From: Candidatus Aenigmatarchaeota archaeon | GTDB taxonomy: Archaea; Aenigmatarchaeota; Aenigmatarchaeia; Aenigmatarchaeales; Aenigmatarchaeaceae | Direction: 5' to 3' | DNA length: 6,949 nt | Assembly: GCA_017608545.1 (NCBI GenBank) | Contig: JAFCFQ010000037.1 | Location: 1 to 6,949, forward strand | In this document: piece by piece, positions 4,476-6,949 of the stretch | Numbering within the stretch: position 1 is the stretch's first letter | How the letters are laid out: each line of letters starts with the position of its first letter | Made by a program: the position numbers and the translations under genes | Notes under the pieces: generated by a model | The model's database searches: none | The model's input: the letters and a program-made list of their open reading frames with translations, nothing else | What the model was told of the DNA's origin: nothing

Positions 4476-4775
4476 ATGATGGAAAAATATTCTGCTCGCA
4501 AGGAAATAAGATATGTAAAAGACGGTTTGATTTCTGCTATTACTGCTGTAAATCTAAAAATAGATGGAACAAATCCAAAAAAACAAAAAGAATATGAAAT
4601 TCCTGGTAAAGAAATACTTAACCATTTGGCTGATAAAGATAGCTTAATATATACTATTGCTCCAAGAATTTATGAGGAAAACATAGAGCTTATTGAAAAA
4701 GCTAGAGAATCATTTCCGGAGCCCAATTCATTAGACCTTTTATTAACTCTTTTAAAAATATATTCTAGATTATAA
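4476..4775 (+). CDS. Uncharacterised 99-residue protein coupled to an alkyltransferase gene
   Basis: I do not recognise this family. It has 99 residues, no cysteines, no membrane segment and a mixed charged composition. The N-terminal part (EKYSARKEIRYVKDGLISA) looks like beta strands; the C-terminal part (NIELIEKARESFPEPNSLDLLLTLLKIY) looks helical. Two ATGs in a row (4476, 4479) make the start ambiguous by one residue; no Shine-Dalgarno is obvious, so a leaderless start is possible. The stop overlaps the next start by one base (TAATG), a standard arrangement for translational coupling, so it probably works with, or at the same dose as, the alkyltransferase-like protein. Codon and base composition match the neighbours. 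A lineage-restricted gene is likely. Confidence 0.6.
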   Translation: MMEKYSARKEIRYVKDGLISAITAVNLKIDGTNPKKQKEYEIPGKEILNHLADKDSLIYTIAPRIYEENIELIEKARESFPEPNSLDLLLTLLKIYSRL

Positions 4776-5071
4776 TGAATGAGATAAAAAAATTGCAAAA
4801 ATTGTTAAAATTAATTCCTAAAGGAAAAGTTACTACTTATAGTATTCTTGCCAAAAAACTTAGAATTCATCCTAGAGGTGTTGGAAAATTGTTAAGTAAG
4901 AACCCTGATACTAATAAATATCCTTGTTATAAAGTCGTATATTCTGATGGGAGAATTGGTGGTTTCAGTAGTCCTGGAGGTATTAAAGAAAAGATTGAAA
5001 GACTTAAAAAAGATGGAATAGAGATCAAGAACAAAAGAATCGATTTAAAAAGATTCCTATTTTCTTTTTAA
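4775..5071 (+). CDS. Single-domain O6-alkylguanine-DNA alkyltransferase-like protein (MGMT/Ogt family)
   Basis: The 98 residues correspond to the DNA-binding/active-site domain of MGMT/Ogt without the N-terminal domain. Visible are the IPKGKVTTYSILAKKL segment (Y22, the equivalent of the phosphate-rotating Tyr), PRGVGKLLSKNP with R34 as the likely arginine finger and N43-P44, the active-site PCYKVV with C51, and GRIGGFSSPGGIKEKIERLKKDGI. The family moves alkyl groups from O6-alkylguanine to its cysteine in a one-shot repair. The cysteine is retained, so it is not an alkyltransferase-like (ATL) protein, which has Trp or another residue there. The usual PCHRV is PCYKV here, so the His of the Cys-His-Glu relay is Tyr, and the usual acidic residue before G81 is Asp (D80). 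Substrate and activity could therefore differ. The ATG overlaps the upstream stop by 1 nt. The family call is good; function as a repair enzyme is likely but unproven. Confidence 0.82.
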   Translation: MNEIKKLQKLLKLIPKGKVTTYSILAKKLRIHPRGVGKLLSKNPDTNKYPCYKVVYSDGRIGGFSSPGGIKEKIERLKKDGIEIKNKRIDLKRFLFSF

Positions 5072-5077
5072 ATTTTT
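5061..5077 (+). terminator. T-rich tract at the end of the alkyltransferase gene, probable terminator
   Basis: Two T5 runs, one ending the coding region (5065-5069) and one just after it (5073-5077), plus a preceding TTTC, make a U-rich stretch without a hairpin, the usual form of archaeal intrinsic terminators. A fresh TATA box follows at 5094, which supports a transcription unit boundary here. Confidence 0.5.
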
Positions 5078-5093
5078 ACTACTGACCGATAGT

Positions 5094-5101
5094 TTTATAA
5101 A
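5094..5101 (+). promoter_or_regulatory. TATA box for the 5149-5730 gene pair
   Basis: TTTATAAA is identical to the boxes at 2824 and 2846. It predicts a start near 5120-5125 and a leader of about 25 nt containing AGTGAT (5131-5136) and AAAGGG (5137-5142), the latter 6 nt before ATG 5149. Confidence 0.5.
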
Positions 5102-5148
5102 TCTTTTTATCTATATAATTATTACGAGATAGTGATAAAGGGTTAAAT

Positions 5149-5355
5149 ATGTTCCCTCAAGGTGAATTTGTGTTCAGAAAATTAAAACCTCAAAGGCCTA
5201 CTGTAATAAGGGTTGGAGATACTGTTAAGACTTGTTTTTATTACAAGGGTACTAAAACATGTTTAGGACCATTATGTTTTTGGACTAAAGTTGGAGTATG
5301 TCCAATTTATAATAGATTGAAAAATAAAAAGAAAGTTCATTTTACTGCAAAGTAA
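5149..5355 (+). CDS. Small basic four-cysteine protein, uncharacterised
   Basis: I do not recognise this 68-residue protein. It has four cysteines at 29, 38, 43 and 51 (C-x8-C-x4-C-x7-C) within TCFYYKGTKTCLGPLC and GVCPIY, which could hold zinc or an iron-sulfur cluster. It has a basic N-terminal part (RKLKPQRPTVIRVGDTVK) and a lysine-rich tail (NRLKNKKKVHFTAK). RVGDTVK resembles the opening strand of small beta-barrel nucleic-acid-binding proteins, only a hint. No signal peptide or membrane segment. The start is ambiguous: ATG 5149 has AAAGGG 6 nt upstream, but GTG 5170 (Val8) is preceded by GGTGA at 5161-5165, much like the Shine-Dalgarno layout used by rtcB and eS26. Its own TATA box lies upstream and the next gene begins 9 nt downstream, so the pair is probably one transcript. 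Confidence 0.65.
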   Translation: MFPQGEFVFRKLKPQRPTVIRVGDTVKTCFYYKGTKTCLGPLCFWTKVGVCPIYNRLKNKKKVHFTAK

Positions 5356-5364
5356 GGTATTCGA

Positions 5365-5730
5365 ATGGCTGAGGAAGCTATTAATAAAGAATATGAAGAA
5401 GCTCATAGAAAGGTTGATGAAAGTTTTGAAGGAAAAATTTTTGTTAGATATAAAATGCCGGATGGAAGAATTAATGATATTATTTATCATTCTGATTTAC
5501 CAGCATTTAAAAGAGAAATAGAGGAAGGTAAAACATACTTAGCAAATAATTTAGTTGATTTTGGTATAATTAAAATTCAAGAAACAGAAAAGGGTAAAAG
5601 AATTAAATTAGAAAAAATAGATTTATCAAAAGTTAATGAGAATGAAGGCATCATAAAACTTAGTGAAAAAGGAAAAAAAGAAATTGAAAAATCGAGAAAG
5701 AAAATAAGAAAAGAATTAGGTCTTGAATAA
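5365..5730 (+). CDS. Uncharacterised charged 121-residue protein
   Basis: The family is not recognised. The product is rich in Lys and Glu, cysteine-free, soluble and cytoplasmic-looking. Residues about 1-20 and 95-121 are probably charged helices, with a beta-rich middle (GKIFVRYKMPDGRINDIIYH, LVDFGIIKIQETEKGKRIKL). KLSEKGKKEIEK near the C terminus resembles the closing helix of some winged-helix domains (LTEKGxxxLE), but there is no convincing recognition helix before it, so I would not call it a regulator. It starts 9 nt after the four-cysteine gene with AAGGT about 6 nt upstream of the ATG, and is probably co-transcribed with it. Its last 15 bp, including the stop, overlap tail to tail with trm1 on the other strand. 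Confidence 0.65.
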   Translation: MAEEAINKEYEEAHRKVDESFEGKIFVRYKMPDGRINDIIYHSDLPAFKREIEEGKTYLANNLVDFGIIKIQETEKGKRIKLEKIDLSKVNENEGIIKLSEKGKKEIEKSRKKIRKELGLE

Positions 5731-6846
5731 TATTCTACAAAATTTCTTATAATCAGCATTAGTTTTCACTGCAGTAAGGCAAAAATGAGTTCTAGATGCT
5801 TTAAATTTCCTATCTTTCAGTTTTTTAATTAAAACTTCTATTTTAGGAATATCTATTTTCAATTTTTTAGCTAAAGAATGTAAATCATAATAGAAGGCAG
5901 GCATTTCAGCTTCTTCTATTAACATTTTCAACAATTTTTCTTCCCCTTTTTTTAATTTGAAATTCCTTTTTCTGATGTCAGTAAAAACTTTTTTACAGAA
6001 TTTTTTATCATTTATTTTTCCCAAATAAATTAAACCACAATTTTCAAAAATATGTTTTTTACTATCAAACTTTTCAATTTCTCCAATTTTTCTTTCTCCG
6101 CATTTTGGGCAATAGTTAACATAGCCAAAATCTTTTAGTAAATCTGATATCTTTCCAGCATGCTCGATCTTTCCAAAAACTCTGTAATAATGTTTTGTAG
6201 AAAAAGATAGTAATGGTATAAAAGCTCTTTCATATCTTGCTAAATTTAATATTATAAAAGAAATCAAAATTCTAACCCCTAATTCATTATAAAATTCAGT
6301 TTTAATAGATTTTATTCCATACTTTTTTAAACAAGTTTTTGGATAAGTTCCTGCTAGAGCTGCTTGATCTGTCGCTGTTACACATAAAAATCCTTTATGA
6401 TAAATTGATCTTGCAGTAGAATCCATAAAAATGTTGGGAGAACCAAAAGGATCTAAGTCTATAACAACAAAAACATTTTTTCTTAATAGAATATTTGCAT
6501 CCTCTTTACTTACTATACATTCTCTAGAAAGCTTATTTTCTTTTATGTTTTTCTTTATTAGTTTTACTGCTATAGGGTTTTTATCGTTTAAAATAACTTT
6601 CTTTATTCCTGTTATTTCTTTTGCATATCTTAAGCCTCTTACTCCCGTTCCTGCTAATGCGTCACAAATTGTTATTTTGTTTTTAAACTGTTTCTGAAAA
6701 ACTTGAATCGCTGAAACTGAAATATCCCTAGTTAACTCAGCTTCTGGATTATAAAAAACAGGCAGAGATTTTTTAGAAATCTTTTTTTCTATTAATCTTG
6801 GTACAAAAAAACTAATCTTACCTTCTTGAATTTTTTTGAATTTCAT
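5716..6846 (-). CDS. trm1: tRNA (guanine26-N2)-dimethyltransferase, archaeal Trm1
   Basis: From ATG 6846 the product is 376 residues, the usual archaeal Trm1 length. In order: MKFKKIQEGKISFFVPR (family start with EGK-x5-VP), PVFYNPEAELTRDISV, the SAM-binding CDALAGTGVRGLRYAKE (about 61-77), VILNDKNPIAV, the catalytic DLDPFGSP (130-137), TATDQAALAGTYPKTCLKKYG, and a C-terminal domain with CPKC (246-249) and a further Cys at 270, probably a zinc site. The enzyme methylates N2 of G26 in tRNA once or twice using SAM. The frame extends 21 codons upstream to 6909, but that extension lies over a perfect inverted repeat and has no family counterpart, so ATG 6846 is preferred. A leaderless start at 6909 cannot be excluded, because a TATA box sits at the right distance. 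The 3' end overlaps the convergent gene by 15 bp. Confidence 0.95.
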   Translation of the reverse strand: MKFKKIQEGKISFFVPRLIEKKISKKSLPVFYNPEAELTRDISVSAIQVFQKQFKNKITICDALAGTGVRGLRYAKEITGIKKVILNDKNPIAVKLIKKNIKENKLSRECIVSKEDANILLRKNVFVVIDLDPFGSPNIFMDSTARSIYHKGFLCVTATDQAALAGTYPKTCLKKYGIKSIKTEFYNELGVRILISFIILNLARYERAFIPLLSFSTKHYYRVFGKIEHAGKISDLLKDFGYVNYCPKCGERKIGEIEKFDSKKHIFENCGLIYLGKINDKKFCKKVFTDIRKRNFKLKKGEEKLLKMLIEEAEMPAFYYDLHSLAKKLKIDIPKIEVLIKKLKDRKFKASRTHFCLTAVKTNADYKKFCRILFKT

Positions 6847-6871
6847 AAGAAATATATTTTGTTTATATTTC

Positions 6872-6898
6872 TTATTTACCACTGAAAGTGGTAAATAA
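6872..6898. repeat. Perfect 12-bp inverted repeat upstream of trm1
   Basis: TTATTTACCACT (6872-6883) and AGTGGTAAATAA (6887-6898) are exact reverse complements around a 3-nt spacer, GAA. It lies 26 nt before the preferred trm1 start and downstream of the probable start predicted from the TATA element at 6931-6944, so it would be in the trm1 leader as a stable hairpin, or act on DNA as a dimeric repressor site. At 12 bp with ACCACT/AGTGGT cores it is far less likely to be chance than the AT-only palindromes nearby. Confidence 0.7.
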
Positions 6899-6930
6899 TT
6901 AAAATTCATTGTTTTTAATAATTTTTTAAA

Positions 6931-6944
6931 GTTATATTTATAAC
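6931..6944 (-). promoter_or_regulatory. Palindromic TATA element, probable trm1 promoter
   Basis: GTTATA-tt-TATAAC is a 6-bp palindrome containing TTATAAATA on the minus strand, 25-32 nt before the ATG at 6909. It therefore predicts transcription from about 6909, either leaderless translation of the extended Trm1 or a leader of about 63 nt carrying the inverted repeat. A second TATA-like element (6862-6870) lies too close to ATG 6846 to be the main promoter. Confidence 0.4.
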
Positions 6945-6949
6945 TATTT

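Noticed and set aside
5272..5490. Minus-strand open frame opposite the two small proteins
   Set aside because: Phe/Ile/Asn/Ser-rich shadow of Lys-rich genes; no start signals.
5577..5759. Minus-strand open frame at the trm1 3' end
   Set aside because: Shadow of the 5365-5730 gene and out of frame with trm1, whose sequence runs through the same end.
6431..6697. Plus-strand open frame opposite the SAM-binding part of trm1
   Set aside because: The opposite strand carries the diagnostic Trm1 motifs; this is a shadow.
1..6949. Mobile element, CRISPR array, toxin-antitoxin or defence island
   Set aside because: No transposase, integrase, direct-repeat array or effector domain is visible; two-gene units of small proteins exist, but nothing in them resembles known toxins or antitoxins.

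Overview
The window is archaeal chromosomal DNA: AT-rich, gene-dense, with short intergenic gaps. The marker genes are archaeal or archaeal/eukaryotic: an RNA polymerase Rpo4/RpoF subunit, a DUF655 protein, ribosomal protein eS26, RtcB with archease, archaeal-type Trm1 and a TrmB-family regulator. TATA boxes of the form TTTATAAA and Shine-Dalgarno cores of the form (G)GTGAT a few bases before starts, including GTG and TTG starts, fit this. Small single-domain proteins, high A+T and a surface protein with a low-complexity linker suggest a small-genome lineage, possibly DPANN-like. That placement is inference and no rRNA is present to settle it.

Layout. Positions 1-282 (-) hold the N-terminal part of a TrmB-family winged-helix regulator cut by the window edge. 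It is divergent from a membrane-anchored, sequon-rich surface protein (392-964 +), which is followed after 5 nt by archease (970-1398 +). Archease converges on its known partner RtcB (1407-2736 -). RtcB is broken into two overlapping frames and lacks about 35 residues in the middle, yet all six metal/GMP ligand positions survive across the halves. The rtcB leader (about 2741-2802) can fold into two overlapping, mutually exclusive hairpins abutting its Shine-Dalgarno.

From 2888 to 4445 (+) runs a translation/transcription operon: eS26 (TTG start), rpoF, DUF655 and a MetRS-beta/Trbp111-type tRNA-binding OB-fold protein. After a 30-nt gap comes an unrecognised 99-residue protein, coupled by a 1-nt overlap to a single-domain O6-alkylguanine-DNA alkyltransferase-like protein (4775-5071). 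A T-rich probable terminator and a new TATA box precede two small unrecognised proteins (5149-5730 +). The second overlaps by 15 bp, tail to tail, with trm1 (5716-6846 -), a tRNA guanine-26 dimethyltransferase. A perfect 12-bp inverted repeat lies upstream of trm1, inside an in-frame N-terminal extension that is probably not translated.

The theme is RNA and translation housekeeping: tRNA splicing and repair (RtcB, archease), tRNA modification (Trm1), tRNA binding, ribosome and RNA polymerase. I do not see a mobile element, CRISPR array, rRNA or canonical tRNA gene. The observations most worth following are the interrupted RtcB with its structured leader, the uncharacterised gene coupled to the alkyltransferase, and the hairpin in front of trm1.
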